A stretch of DNA of 62,091 nucleotides from a bacterium (GCA_029009515.1 JAQXJZ010000154.1:1-62091), one strand, 5' to 3'. Shown: positions 54,211 to 62,091, numbered from the stretch's first letter. The notes: generated by a model from the letters alone, not told the origin. Numbers and translations: made by a program.

Positions 54211-55695
54211 TCACCTGTAGAACCTGTTGCGCGGCTTGGGCACGCGGCTCTTGCGGTGGCGGCCGGTGCGGCGCAGGGCGCGGCCGATGAGCTTGATGGC
54301 CAGGAACACGCCGCCCACGGGCAAAAGGATCATCATGACCAGCTCCGCGGAAAGAGGCGGGAAGGGATTGGGATCGCCGTAGACGAGGGCTTCAATCTCT
54401 TCCAGGCTGAGCGGGGCGTTGGCGCGGCGCTCGATGGAGCGGCTGGCGATGAGGTCGTAGGTGACGGGCTCGCCGCCGTCGGTGGGGTAATAGGTCATGG
54501 TGCCCATGATCTCGCCCTGCGTGATGGGCGCCACAAAGCTGCGCTTGTACTCGATGAGCACGGTCTGGCGCAGGTTGCGCGCCATGGAGGCCATCTCATC
54601 CTTGGTGGCCACGATGTAGGTGGGCAGCGATCCGCTCTGCGCCTGAATGCCCAATTCCAGCCTGCCGTAGCCGGGATCATCCAGCGAGAAGCCGGAGGTT
54701 TCCACGGTGATGGGGTTTTCCAGATACAGCTCCTGCGGCGTCATGCTCACGAACTGGGAAAAACCGTATTCCATCAGCTTTTTGGTGTCCGTCCAGCGTC
54801 CGTTTTCGCTGGTGTAGAACACCACGGAGATGAGCTCGATGCCGTTCTTTTCAGCAGAACCCACAAAGCAGTAACCGGCGCGGGAATGGAAGCCGGTTTT
54901 GATACCGGTGGCGTACTCGTAGAAATACTCGTTATCCTCCAGACTGGGGTTGAAGAAGCGGCGGGAGGAGTGGGTGAGCACGCGCGCGCGGTGCAGGTTG
55001 CTTTCGGGCAGGTGATAGGTGTAGGTTTTGGCGATATCGCGGAAGGTTTCGTTCTGCATGGCGGCCTGCGCCAGCTTGGCCATATCGCGCACGGTGGAAT
55101 AATGGTTGTCGTCATGCAGGCCGTTGGGGTTCATGAAGTGCGTGGAGGTGCAGCCGTACATGGCGGCAGCCTCGTTCATCACCTGCACAAAGGCGTCCAC
55201 CGATCCGCTCACGGTTTCGGCAATGAGGTTTGCGCCCTCGTTGGCGGAGCGCACGAAGGTGCCGTAGAGCAGATCCTTGAAATTGATGCTTTCGCCCACA
55301 TCCAGGTCCATCACGGCGTCGCCGTCCTGAATGCCCCACATGGCGGTGTCGCTGAGATACACGGTCTGGCTCATGTCGCCCATCATGATGCCCAGCAGAA
55401 CGGTCATGATCTTGGTGGTGGAAGCGGGGTACATGACGGCGTCGGCGTCCTTTTCAAAAATGACGTTGCCGGTCTTGGCCTCGATGAGGATGGCGGACTT
55501 GGCATACAGCTGATCCTCGTCCAGGTTTTCAGGATGCTCGGGATCGTAGGGATCAGCATCGCTGGGCAAAGTGGGCGCGATGTAGCGCACCTCTTCCTCA
55601 GCCAGCGCAGGTATGGACGCCGGGAGCGCGCATGCAAACAGCACAGCCAGCACAAGGCTCAGGCCGCGCAGAAACCAATGTCGGCTTGCAAGCAT
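54211..55695 (-). CDS. D-alanyl-D-alanine carboxypeptidase (S11, DacF-like)
   Basis: The 494-residue protein has a signal peptide (FLRGLSLVLAVLFACALPAS) and the S11 penicillin-binding motifs STTK (Ser92), SAN (150-152) and KTG (265-267). A beta-rich PBP5-like domain (~320-430) and a C-terminal membrane anchor (LVMMILLPVGGVFLAI) followed by a basic tail complete it. It trims the terminal D-Ala of peptidoglycan stems, which controls cross-linking and the supply of substrate. ATG 55695 has gggagga seven bases upstream. Confidence 0.94.
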   Translation of the reverse strand: MLASRHWFLRGLSLVLAVLFACALPASIPALAEEEVRYIAPTLPSDADPYDPEHPENLDEDQLYAKSAILIEAKTGNVIFEKDADAVMYPASTTKIMTVLLGIMMGDMSQTVYLSDTAMWGIQDGDAVMDLDVGESINFKDLLYGTFVRSANEGANLIAETVSGSVDAFVQVMNEAAAMYGCTSTHFMNPNGLHDDNHYSTVRDMAKLAQAAMQNETFRDIAKTYTYHLPESNLHRARVLTHSSRRFFNPSLEDNEYFYEYATGIKTGFHSRAGYCFVGSAEKNGIELISVVFYTSENGRWTDTKKLMEYGFSQFVSMTPQELYLENPITVETSGFSLDDPGYGRLELGIQAQSGSLPTYIVATKDEMASMARNLRQTVLIEYKRSFVAPITQGEIMGTMTYYPTDGGEPVTYDLIASRSIERRANAPLSLEEIEALVYGDPNPFPPLSAELVMMILLPVGGVFLAIKLIGRALRRTGRHRKSRVPKPRNRFYR

Positions 55696-55775
55696 GGCAT
55701 TTCCTCCCGTAGAAATGGTTGGGTGTGTGATGGCCTTTCCATGAAAAAACGCATAAAGGCACATCATAACAGCTT

Positions 55776-55805
55776 ATTATACCACCAATGGCACGAAATG
55801 CACAA
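55776..55805 (-). promoter_or_regulatory. Promoter for the carboxypeptidase gene
   Basis: On the minus strand TTGTGC (55800-55805), 18 bp, TATAAT (55776-55781). Confidence 0.6.
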
Positions 55806-55876
55806 GCGTTCCGGATGGTTTTACACCCTGCGCGCGGTTCTCAGCAGATTCTCATGAAGCTTTCAGGCGGTTTTTC

Positions 55877-55905
55877 TTTTCATTTGGGTCATCTTCTGCT
55901 ACAAT
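55877..55905 (+). promoter_or_regulatory. Promoter for the small duplicated membrane protein
   Basis: TTTTCA (55877-55882), 17 bp, TACAAT (55900-55905), 32 bp before the start codon. Confidence 0.6.
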
Positions 55906-55937
55906 CTGCCATGAAAGGGAATGAAGGAGGAACCGAC

Positions 55938-56273
55938 ATGAACGACGGACTGGGCCCCGAGGGCAGCTACTACGAGGCCAAAGCGCGCGAGGAAGAGCGC
56001 CAGCGCAGGCGCAAGGCGGATGCGGCCTATCCCATGACCATCACCATTCTGTATCTGGTGCTGGGCTTTATGTTTGATTTGTGGCATCCCGGCTGGCTGG
56101 TGTTTCTCACCATTCCGCTGCGCTACATCCATTTCAGAAGCGCATGGGACCGCTGGACCCATCCTGTGACCATCACGCTCATTTATCTGGCGCTGGGATG
56201 TTTCTGGGATTTGTGGCATCCGGGCTGGATGATTTTTCTGCTGATTCCGGTGCTGAATGCGTACAGGAAATGA
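55938..56273 (+). CDS. Small membrane protein with an internal duplication
   Basis: The 111-residue protein has a charged N-terminus (~1-30, KAREEERQRRRKAD) and two similar ~32-residue membrane units. Unit 1 is YPMTITILYLVLGFMFDLWH then PGWLVFLTIPL; unit 2 is HPVTITLIYLALGCFWDLWH then PGWMIFLLIPV. Each unit looks like a helix-turn-helix hairpin with a DLWHPGW turn. I do not recognise a characterised family. aaggagg lies eight bases before ATG 55938. It is monocistronic. Confidence 0.75.
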   Translation: MNDGLGPEGSYYEAKAREEERQRRRKADAAYPMTITILYLVLGFMFDLWHPGWLVFLTIPLRYIHFRSAWDRWTHPVTITLIYLALGCFWDLWHPGWMIFLLIPVLNAYRK

Positions 56274-56284
56274 GGATATGAGAG

Positions 56285-56320
56285 AAGGGATCGCTGTGTG
56301 AAAACGGCGGTCCCTTTTTT
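56285..56320 (+). terminator. Terminator after the small membrane protein
   Basis: aagggatcgc (56285-56294) pairs with gcggtccctt (56307-56316), one G-U, followed by TTTT. Confidence 0.85.
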
Positions 56321-56330
56321 GAGTGTGCGG

Positions 56331-56422
56331 TGTGTACCGTGTGTACCGGATCAAAACATATTTTTTTAAAAAAGAGAGATTTTTTATAATTATATATATT
56401 TACCCGACACACACGGTACACA
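56331..56422. repeat. AT-rich island bounded by 14-bp inverted repeats
   Basis: tgtgtaccgtgtgt (56331-56344) and acacacggtacaca (56409-56422) are perfect inverted copies. The 64 bp between them is nearly all A and T, in a GC-rich genome. The region 56321-56986 holds no credible gene. Confidence 0.6.
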
Positions 56423-56668
56423 TCTCACGCAGTGCGAAAATCTGCCAGCATCATCAAAGCACTGGCAGGGGGGGCGATCCCCCTTCTTGCGGGAAAGAGG
56501 GAATAGAAAGCGCGGATGCGAGAGGGCGCCTGCTGATTGGTGTTTTTTCACGGTATTATGATAGCACGGAAAACAGTGAATATACATGTCCTGGTTTTCC
56601 ACACTGGAGGGGTGTTTCCGCTGCGGCGAAGATGTGCGCTTTTGGAGAAGCGCACACGAGGAACAGGT

Positions 56669-56692
56669 GTTACTTTTTCGTGAAAAAGTAAC
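56669..56692. repeat. Hairpin in non-coding region
   Basis: gttactttttc (56669-56679) pairs perfectly with gaaaaagtaac (56682-56692). The surrounding ~200 bp (to 56880) reads like repetitive intergenic sequence rather than a gene. The open frame across it lacks a ribosome site. Confidence 0.5.
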
Positions 56693-56986
56693 CAAAAAGC
56701 CAGCGACACGTCGCTCCGAGACAAATCCCCTGAATGCCCGTTTTTTTGAACGGGGGGCGCAATTCGGCTTGAGTTGGCCGAAGCGCCTTGGTTTCTTAGG
56801 TTGTTGAGTGATCCGCGAGCGCGCCCCTGATCCGTTCAAAAAAAGGGCGGGGGATTTGTCCTCCGCTCCTATTGTCGCCGCTGTGAGCGGCTTGGGTGGG
56901 CTTTTCTTTCGTTCGTGTAGAGTGAGATGGTCGCCGTTGATGGGGCTTGTGTTGGCGAGGAACTGGATGGTTCATCGCCGAGTGGC

Positions 56987-57375
56987 GTTCGTGCGCGGGC
57001 GCACACATAGGTGCGCCCCTACAGTGGTGGCAGGGGGTTGTGGCTGTGAGGCAGACTTGCTTGGTTGACTTGTAGGGGCGCACCTGCGTGTGCGCCCGAT
57101 GGCGGCGAGTGACTTTTGTTTGTTGTCATGGCGAGAAACTGGCCACCTCATCACCCGCTCCGCGGGAGCTTCCCCTCAAGGGGAAGCTGGAAGGCGTTCG
57201 CTTTCTTTTCAACAAAAAAAACATGTTAGAAAACGCAAGTAAGAGTAGCAGCCAAGTCCTCGAGCTTCCCCGTGAGGGGAAGCTGTCCCGGAGGGACTGA
57301 TGAGGTGTACGCGTCCCCCCTGCGCTCAAGCGAGCCGCGACCCCTTCCGGGGAGCGGCGGTCTTAGCTGCAACCA
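56987..57375. repeat. Composite intergenic repeat, copy 1
   Basis: Module 1: cgggcgcacacataggtgcg ... inverted partner ending gcacctgcgtgtgcgccc (to ~57090). Module 2: ccacctcatcaccc, agcttcccctcaaggggaag, a variable spacer, gcttccccgtgaggggaagc, then tcccggagggactgatgagg. Module 3: ccctgcgctcaagcgagccg to gcggtcttag. The same three modules in the same orientation are at 61659-62048. Confidence 0.85.
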
Positions 57376-57381
57376 ACAAGC

Positions 57382-57415
57382 AAAAAAGACCCGGACACCC
57401 TTTACGGGTGCCCGG
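57382..57415 (-). terminator. Terminator after the B-repeat protein gene
   Basis: ccggacaccc (57391-57400) pairs with gggtgcccgg (57406-57415), one G-U, with a T-run on the minus strand (57382-57387). A second hairpin gcaggggtcacccctgc is at 57424-57440. Confidence 0.65.
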
Positions 57416-57443
57416 TGTGGGGTGCAGGGGTCACCCCTGCTTG

Positions 57444-60400
57444 TCAACCGTACGACACGTCCTGCGAGTTCTGGTAGCGCCAGTCGCGGGAGGGCATGGG
57501 GGCAATGGCTTCTTCGGGCAGGACGCAGCCGTCCAGCAGGATGTAGCCGAGGTCGCAGTTCATGTCGCTCACGCCGCTGATGACGCTGATGGGCTCGCTG
57601 TACGCCTCCAGACCGTCGCCTTCGGTGAGGCAGCTGGAGATGATGCGCAGGCTTTCCACCGGGGTGGTGGGGGAGAGCTCAGCATAGGCCGAGGCGCGCA
57701 GGGTGTAGGTGCCGGGGTAGACGTCGCCAAAGAGATAGTAGCCGTTGTCGTCGGTCACGGTTTCGTAAATCACTTCGCCGTCCTGCACAAGCTGCACGGT
57801 CACGCCCATCAGGCGGGGTTCGCTGCCGTCGATGAGGCCGTTGCGGTTTTCGTCCAGCCAGGCGATGTCGCCCACCTTGGCGGGCTTGATGCACAGGATG
57901 TCCTGCTCAAGCTGGTGCTGCGCCATGTACAGGCTGAATTCGTCGCTCGCGCCCATATCGGGGTAGGCGATGACGGACGCGCCCTGCTCGTAGTTGGGAT
58001 CATCGGGCCGCACGAAGATGGTGCCGGGCAGCTGCTGCGCCTGCAGAGCGTATTCGCCGGGCCACAGACCATCGAAGCGATAGCCGCCGTTTTCATCGGT
58101 CACAGCGGTCTGGATGGCGGAGCCGTCCGCATAGAGCGTGACGGTCATGCCGGATACGGGCGTGCGCTGGCCGCCTTCATCCAGCCATGCGGTGCCGCCA
58201 ATGCTGGTGAGGGACACCAGACCGGTGGTGAGGCCGTCCGCCGCTTCGCCCTCGCTGACGGAAACGCCGGACTGCTTCATGAAGGAGCCGGAGGCGGCGA
58301 AGGTGCTGCCGTAGTCGTTGGCCGGGCTGGACTGATAGGGCAGCTCGAACTGCACGGTGTAGCTGCCGGGACGCACGTTTTCAAACAGGAAGCCGTTTGG
58401 GTCAGACACGGTCCGGGCGGCTTCCTCGCCGGTGGATTCGTCGATGAGGCTCAGGGTGAGGCCCTCCATGATCCACTCATCCTCGGCGCGCTGGCTGTCG
58501 CGGTTTTCATCCATCCAGATCACGCCCGCAATGCTGGCAGGCTGCACCGCGCCGATGGCCTTTTCGCTGCGGCTGATGAGCGCGCTCCACGGACAGGCGA
58601 GGGTCTGGCTGTTGCTGGCAGGCCAGAGCAGGGCGTCGGCCTCCATCTCATCACTGAAGATGTAGCCGTCGGGCAGCTCCACGGTGATGTGGTAGTCGTC
58701 CGGACGCAGACCGGCGATCTCAAACGCGCCGTTTTCGTCCGATTCGGCGGCAAATTCATCGCCGGAAGCGGAGAACAGGGTGACGAGCACGCCGGGGAGC
58801 ATGGCTTCGTCCGCATCACGCAGGCCGTTGGCGTTGCTGTCGCCAAACGCGCCGCCGCAGAAGCTGCCCAGCGTCACCGCGCCGGCCAGCGGCATTTGGT
58901 AATCCTCACCCATTTCAACGGTGAAGGAGCTGGTAACGGTTTCCAGACCGTCGTGGGCAACGGTGTTGCCGCCGGCGGTGGTGCGGGCCATTTCGCAATG
59001 CTCGGGCAGGAGATAGGTGACGGTGTACTTGCCGGGCATCACGCCGTCAAAGAGATAGCTGCCGTCGGCCGCAGGCGTGCGGAGAATGTCGATCTCGCCG
59101 TCCTCGCTCAGCAGGCGGATTTCAGCCTGCACCATGCCGGCCTCTTCCTTGTCCCACTGGCCGTTGTCGTTAGCGTCGTGGAAGAACTGGCCGCTCACGG
59201 TGGCGGAAGGCAGCATGCCGGCGTTGACCGCCTCGATCGTCTCGCCCATGGCCAGCGTGATGGGATCGGTCACGCCCCAGCCTTCCTCGTTCATCACGGT
59301 GATCCAGCTGCCCTGATCCTCCTCGGGACGCAGGCGGGTGAAGCCCATATCGCTCTTGCGCTGCACCTGCACGATGTAGCTGCCGGGCATGAGGCCGCTC
59401 AAGACGTACTGGCCCTTCTGGCCGGTGGTGTCGGTGGCGGCGATCTGGCCGTTTTCATCAATGGCGCGGATCTTTACGCCGGAGAGGATCTTTTCCTTGC
59501 TGTTCTTGCGGCCGTTGTAGTCGGCATCCTGATACACGGTGCCCTTGATGGTGGCGCCCAGCGCCACGCCCACGAGGGCTTCCGCCTCGCCGCCGCTTTC
59601 AATGGTGAGCGGCTGCACGCTGCTTTCGCGCCTGCCGGCACGGTAGGCAAAGCGGTTGACCTCGGCGGGATCGCCTTCGATGGCCACGGTGAACATGGAG
59701 CCGTCATCCGGCAGCACCGCGCGCAGACGGTAATCGCCGCCGCGCAGGTTTTCCAGGCGGAACGCGCCGTCCTCGCCGGTCACGCTCTTGCCCAGGGATT
59801 CGCTGTTGCTCAGCTTGATGGCCTCGATGGTCACGCCCTTGTAGCCGGGCTCGCCCTCATCCATCACGCCGTTGTAGTTGAGGTCGAGGAACGCAGTACC
59901 GTGGATGACGCCCTTCTGCACCACGCCGATGTTGCGGTTGGTGACATGCGCCGCGCTCTTGACGGAGAACTCGCGGGTGACATTGGAGCCGGTAAAGATG
60001 CTGCGCAGGTCGCCGCCGGTCTTGGAATAACGGGCGTAAAGCATGCCCTGGGGCAGCGTGGCGGAGATGGTGTACAGGTCGTCGGGCAGACGATCGAAGC
60101 AGTACTCGCCGGTTGCGTCGGTGGTGAGGTCGCGCTTGACGCCTGTGCGGCTGCCTTCCAGGTGGATGACAAGGCCTTCCGCGCCGGGCTCGCCCTCGTC
60201 CATGAGGCCGTTGTTGTTCATGTCCTCAAAGGCCTTGCCGCTCAGGGAGCCCAGAATCTGCGCGCCGATGGCCACGCTGGTCTCCTTGCCCGCGGTCAGG
60301 GTGACAGGATCGCTCACGGCCACGCCGTCCTCGGCGGTGAGGAAGTTATCCTCGCCGATGGGGGAGAACACGTAGCTTTCGGGCAGGGTCACGCGCATGG

Positions 60401-60950
60401 CATGATCGCCGGGCAGCACGCTCAGGGTGAGAGTGCCCTTCTTGCCGGTTTCGCCGCTGGCAATCACGTTATCGCCCATCAGCACTTCCACCTGCACGCC
60501 GGACAGGTCGCGCTCATACTTGCCGCGCTTGCCGTCGCTGCTGGAATCCTGATACGCTTCCACGCTGAGCCCGGCAGCCGCGCACAGGGCAACATCCGCC
60601 TGATGATCGCCCTGCATCGCCACGTCCGCATAGACAGCGCCATTGGCAAACTGCTGGCTTCCGCCAATGCTGGCAGCGCACAAAGCAGCGTCGTTGACGG
60701 TGCACAGCACGCGGTAATCGCCCGCCGCAAGGCCGGTGAACGCGTACTGGCCGTAGGCGTCGGTCGCGGTCTCGGCAAGGGCTTCGCCGTCCGCATCCTG
60801 CAGCGTGACAGGTACGCCCGCCATCAGCGTGCCGCTGCCGTCGTCCACATACGCGCAGCCGGACAGGGTAAAGCCGTCCGCCAGCGCGCCGGTGCACAGC
60901 AGCATTAGCAGCACAAGCAGGCAGGCAGAGAGTTTCATTCGTTGCTTCAT
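57444..60950 (-). CDS. Large secreted protein with SdrD B-like (prealbumin-like) repeats
   Basis: The 1168-residue product has a signal peptide (LSACLLVLLMLLCTGALA) followed by about twelve tandem beta-sandwich units of ~90 residues. Unit landmarks are G-x-A-(F/W)-x-D-x-(N)-x-(N)-G-x2-D near the start and YxFxxLxPGxYxV near the end, for example FEDMNNNGLMDEGEPG and YLFDGVMPGKYTVTYLLP. This matches the SdrD B-type, Ca-binding repeat family that forms stalks on Gram-positive surfaces. No LPxTG motif, C-terminal helix or wall-binding domain is visible, so how it is retained is unknown. ATG 60950 has ggagg 12 bases upstream. Confidence 0.8.
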   Translation of the reverse strand: MKQRMKLSACLLVLLMLLCTGALADGFTLSGCAYVDDGSGTLMAGVPVTLQDADGEALAETATDAYGQYAFTGLAAGDYRVLCTVNDAALCAASIGGSQQFANGAVYADVAMQGDHQADVALCAAAGLSVEAYQDSSSDGKRGKYERDLSGVQVEVLMGDNVIASGETGKKGTLTLSVLPGDHAMRVTLPESYVFSPIGEDNFLTAEDGVAVSDPVTLTAGKETSVAIGAQILGSLSGKAFEDMNNNGLMDEGEPGAEGLVIHLEGSRTGVKRDLTTDATGEYCFDRLPDDLYTISATLPQGMLYARYSKTGGDLRSIFTGSNVTREFSVKSAAHVTNRNIGVVQKGVIHGTAFLDLNYNGVMDEGEPGYKGVTIEAIKLSNSESLGKSVTGEDGAFRLENLRGGDYRLRAVLPDDGSMFTVAIEGDPAEVNRFAYRAGRRESSVQPLTIESGGEAEALVGVALGATIKGTVYQDADYNGRKNSKEKILSGVKIRAIDENGQIAATDTTGQKGQYVLSGLMPGSYIVQVQRKSDMGFTRLRPEEDQGSWITVMNEEGWGVTDPITLAMGETIEAVNAGMLPSATVSGQFFHDANDNGQWDKEEAGMVQAEIRLLSEDGEIDILRTPAADGSYLFDGVMPGKYTVTYLLPEHCEMARTTAGGNTVAHDGLETVTSSFTVEMGEDYQMPLAGAVTLGSFCGGAFGDSNANGLRDADEAMLPGVLVTLFSASGDEFAAESDENGAFEIAGLRPDDYHITVELPDGYIFSDEMEADALLWPASNSQTLACPWSALISRSEKAIGAVQPASIAGVIWMDENRDSQRAEDEWIMEGLTLSLIDESTGEEAARTVSDPNGFLFENVRPGSYTVQFELPYQSSPANDYGSTFAASGSFMKQSGVSVSEGEAADGLTTGLVSLTSIGGTAWLDEGGQRTPVSGMTVTLYADGSAIQTAVTDENGGYRFDGLWPGEYALQAQQLPGTIFVRPDDPNYEQGASVIAYPDMGASDEFSLYMAQHQLEQDILCIKPAKVGDIAWLDENRNGLIDGSEPRLMGVTVQLVQDGEVIYETVTDDNGYYLFGDVYPGTYTLRASAYAELSPTTPVESLRIISSCLTEGDGLEAYSEPISVISGVSDMNCDLGYILLDGCVLPEEAIAPMPSRDWRYQNSQDVSYG

Positions 60951-61004
60951 CACAAAAAGCAGCCTCCAAACGCAGCTCAAAAGCCGCACAAATTACCAAC
61001 ATAC

Positions 61005-61033
61005 ATAGTAATTCATGCGGCTGGTTTTGTCAA
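61005..61033 (-). promoter_or_regulatory. Sigma-A promoter for the B-repeat protein
   Basis: On the minus strand TTGACA (61028-61033), 17 bp, TACTAT (61005-61010). Confidence 0.75.
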
Positions 61034-61064
61034 CGCGCGAAAGGCAATTGTGACAGGTGAGACT

Positions 61065-61550
61065 TTAGTGGATGGGCGGCGGATACAGCGGCAGCTGCGG
61101 GCAAGGGGGCTTGGGTGGACGGCTGAGACAGGGCTCCATGCGCAGGAGGTAGATGTCCGCGCAGATGCTCAGTTTGGCGTGGAAGCAGCAGCCATCCGAA
61201 CAGGTGCATTCCAGCAGGCGGATCTCGGGCGTAATCCACGTGAGGTGGCAGGCGGTATGCTGCATGCTGTGCGGCATGCGGGTTTCCACATCCAGCGTGG
61301 CGCTGGCGGTGCGGGGATGGCCGCAGGCGTCGCGAAGGTGGAGGGTGAGAGGAATGTGCAGGCAGAGGGTATCCGGCGTGCTGCCGGGGGATGTGGTGGT
61401 CTGGCCGCACGGGCAGACGGACTGCAGCTGGCAGCCCGGGTGGTCGGCGCACAGGGTGGCGGGGTAGCAGGGCAGGCGCAGGTGATCGCGGGCGATGATG
61501 CGGGGCAGGAGAAAGCCGTGGTCGGCGGGCGGGATGGGCGGATGGCGCAT
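61065..61550 (-). CDS. Cys-rich protein of unknown function
   Basis: The 161-residue product has 16 Cys, many in pairs or close clusters: LPCYPATLCADHPGCQ, VCPCGQT, LLECTCSDGCCFHA. The alternating pattern (LTLHLRDACGHPRTASATLD) suggests a beta-sandwich, and the end is Pro-rich (PPKPPCPQLPLYPPP). No signal peptide or membrane helix is seen. It vaguely resembles spore-coat or metal-binding proteins, but I cannot name a family. ATG 61550 has a strong aaggaggt site seven bases upstream, the main evidence that it is real. Confidence 0.6.
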   Translation of the reverse strand: MRHPPIPPADHGFLLPRIIARDHLRLPCYPATLCADHPGCQLQSVCPCGQTTTSPGSTPDTLCLHIPLTLHLRDACGHPRTASATLDVETRMPHSMQHTACHLTWITPEIRLLECTCSDGCCFHAKLSICADIYLLRMEPCLSRPPKPPCPQLPLYPPPIH

Positions 61551-61658
61551 AGGGGGGACCTCCTTGGAATGGGATGGGGTTCCGAGGTATCCTATGCGCG
61601 GGAGGGCGTGGGGGTGAGAAGGTGCTTGCGTGTGGAAGGAGCAAGGGACACCGGGACA

Positions 61659-62048
61659 TTCGTGCGACGGGCGCACACATAGGTGCGCCCCTACGGTGGT
61701 GCCGGAGGGTGTATTGGAATGCTGACAAGTTTGGCTGCCTTGTAGGGGCGCACCTGCGTGTGCGCCCGATGGCGGCGAGTTGCTTTGGTGTTGACCTGGC
61801 GAGGAACTGGCCACCTCATCACCGCCTACGGCGGAGCTTCCCCTCAAGGGGAAGCTGGAAGGCGGGTACTCTTTTCCCAACAATGTTAGAGCGGGCAAGT
61901 GTGGTGTGCAGCCAACTGCGCAAGCTTCCCCTTGAGGGGAAGCTGTCCCGGAGGGACTGATGAGGTGTAGCCGCCGCAGCGGCGTTCCCCCCTGCGCTCA
62001 AGCGAGCCGGGGCACCCGCATGTGCCCCGGCGGTCTTAGGTGCAACCC
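61659..62048. repeat. Composite intergenic repeat, copy 2
   Basis: It has the same three modules as 56987-57375, in direct orientation. Module 2 arms are agcttcccctcaaggggaag and gcttccccttgaggggaagc; the spacer between them differs from copy 1. Between the copies lie exactly the B-repeat gene and the Cys-rich gene. The 61551-61658 stretch before it shows nothing coding. Confidence 0.85.
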
Positions 62049-62061
62049 CAAACATACACAA

Positions 62062-62090
62062 ACACCGCACACCTAAAAGGTGTGCGGTGT
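62062..62090 (-). terminator. Hairpin at window end, probable terminator of an off-window minus-strand gene
   Basis: acaccgcacacct (62062-62074) pairs perfectly with aggtgtgcggtgt (62078-62090). The minus strand then reads TTTGTGTATG. Confidence 0.6.
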
Positions 62091-62091
62091 G

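Noticed and set aside
56390..56839. 149-residue minus-strand ORF in the non-coding region
   Set aside because: No ribosome site, it spans the hairpin at 56669 and the AT-rich island, and its sequence (SRKSNTCSSC, basic and Cys/Ser-rich) looks like translated intergenic repeat.
57300..60908. 1202-residue open frame on the plus strand, antisense to the B-repeat gene
   Set aside because: It is a mirror of the repeat gene in a GC-rich codon pattern, has no signal, domain or ribosome site, and its composition (Gly/Ala/His/Val) is that of an antisense shadow. Similar long shadows lie over der (2614-4389), prkC (45101-47308) and priA (51944-54130).
56987..62048. CRISPR array or insertion sequence at the composite repeats
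   Set aside because: There are only two copies about 4.7 kb apart with unique genes between, no short regular repeat-spacer pattern, and no transposase frame.

Overview
The window looks like a chromosomal segment of a Gram-positive Clostridia bacterium, probably a gut-associated relative of the Christensenellales or Oscillospirales. This rests on gene content and order (ireB-ruvX-yrzB, ylmE-sepF-yggT-ylmH-divIVA, rpmH-rnpA-yidD-yidC-jag, priA-def-fmt-rsmB-rlmN-prpC-prkC-rsgA-rpe, rex, ATP-type PEPCK, DUF512, DUF1292 and DUF3048 families) and on codons that are GC-rich by eye. The taxonomic placement is inference. I found no rRNA, tRNA, CRISPR array, insertion sequence or prophage.

Layout. 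0-5.6 kb: end of a PepV-like dipeptidase, a secreted SH3 protein, a MATE exporter, Der GTPase and a PDZ/radical-SAM DUF512 protein. 5.9-11 kb: phosphodiester glycosidase, Lgt-like membrane protein, DNA alkyl repair protein, pyruvate kinase, DUF523 and an AAC(6')-like acetyltransferase. 11-17 kb: four-SH3 secreted protein, PRC-barrel-like protein, AI-2E family permease, ireB-ruvX-yrzB, acetyltransferase, aspartate kinase. 17-26 kb: polytopic membrane protein, TSUP permease, a degenerate anti-sigma-like protein with a SigB/F/G-type sigma factor, then a cell-division cluster (HlyD-like adaptor, YggS, SepF, YggT, YlmH, DivIVA). 25.8-28 kb: two gene remnants fused by a deletion, an acetyltransferase and an RlmA-like methyltransferase.

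28-31 kb: the ribosomal-protein L34 / RNase P / YidC / Jag cluster, without dnaA nearby. 31-40.5 kb: an unusual L,D-transpeptidase-CapA fusion, Rex, a VanW protein, a 5'-truncated marR with flavin reductase, PEPCK and a DUF3048 protein. 40.6-55.7 kb, all on the minus strand: MATE exporter, DEAD-box helicase with an upstream 25-codon ORF, then the conserved translation/signalling operon from rpe back to priA, and a D,D-carboxypeptidase. 55.9-62 kb: a small membrane protein with an internal duplication, a 1.1 kb non-coding repeat region, a 1168-residue secreted B-repeat protein, a Cys-rich unknown, and a second copy of the same repeat.

The dominant themes are envelope growth and division (PrkC/PrpC/IreB, SepF/DivIVA, carboxypeptidase, transpeptidase, VanW, SH3 proteins) and translation housekeeping. 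The most notable unexplained items are: a family of six intergenic multi-hairpin elements, one of which replaces the start of a marR gene; a composite repeat of about 390 bp flanking the surface-protein locus; the LDT-CapA fusion; and the degenerate anti-sigma/sigma pair at the place where B. subtilis has sigG.
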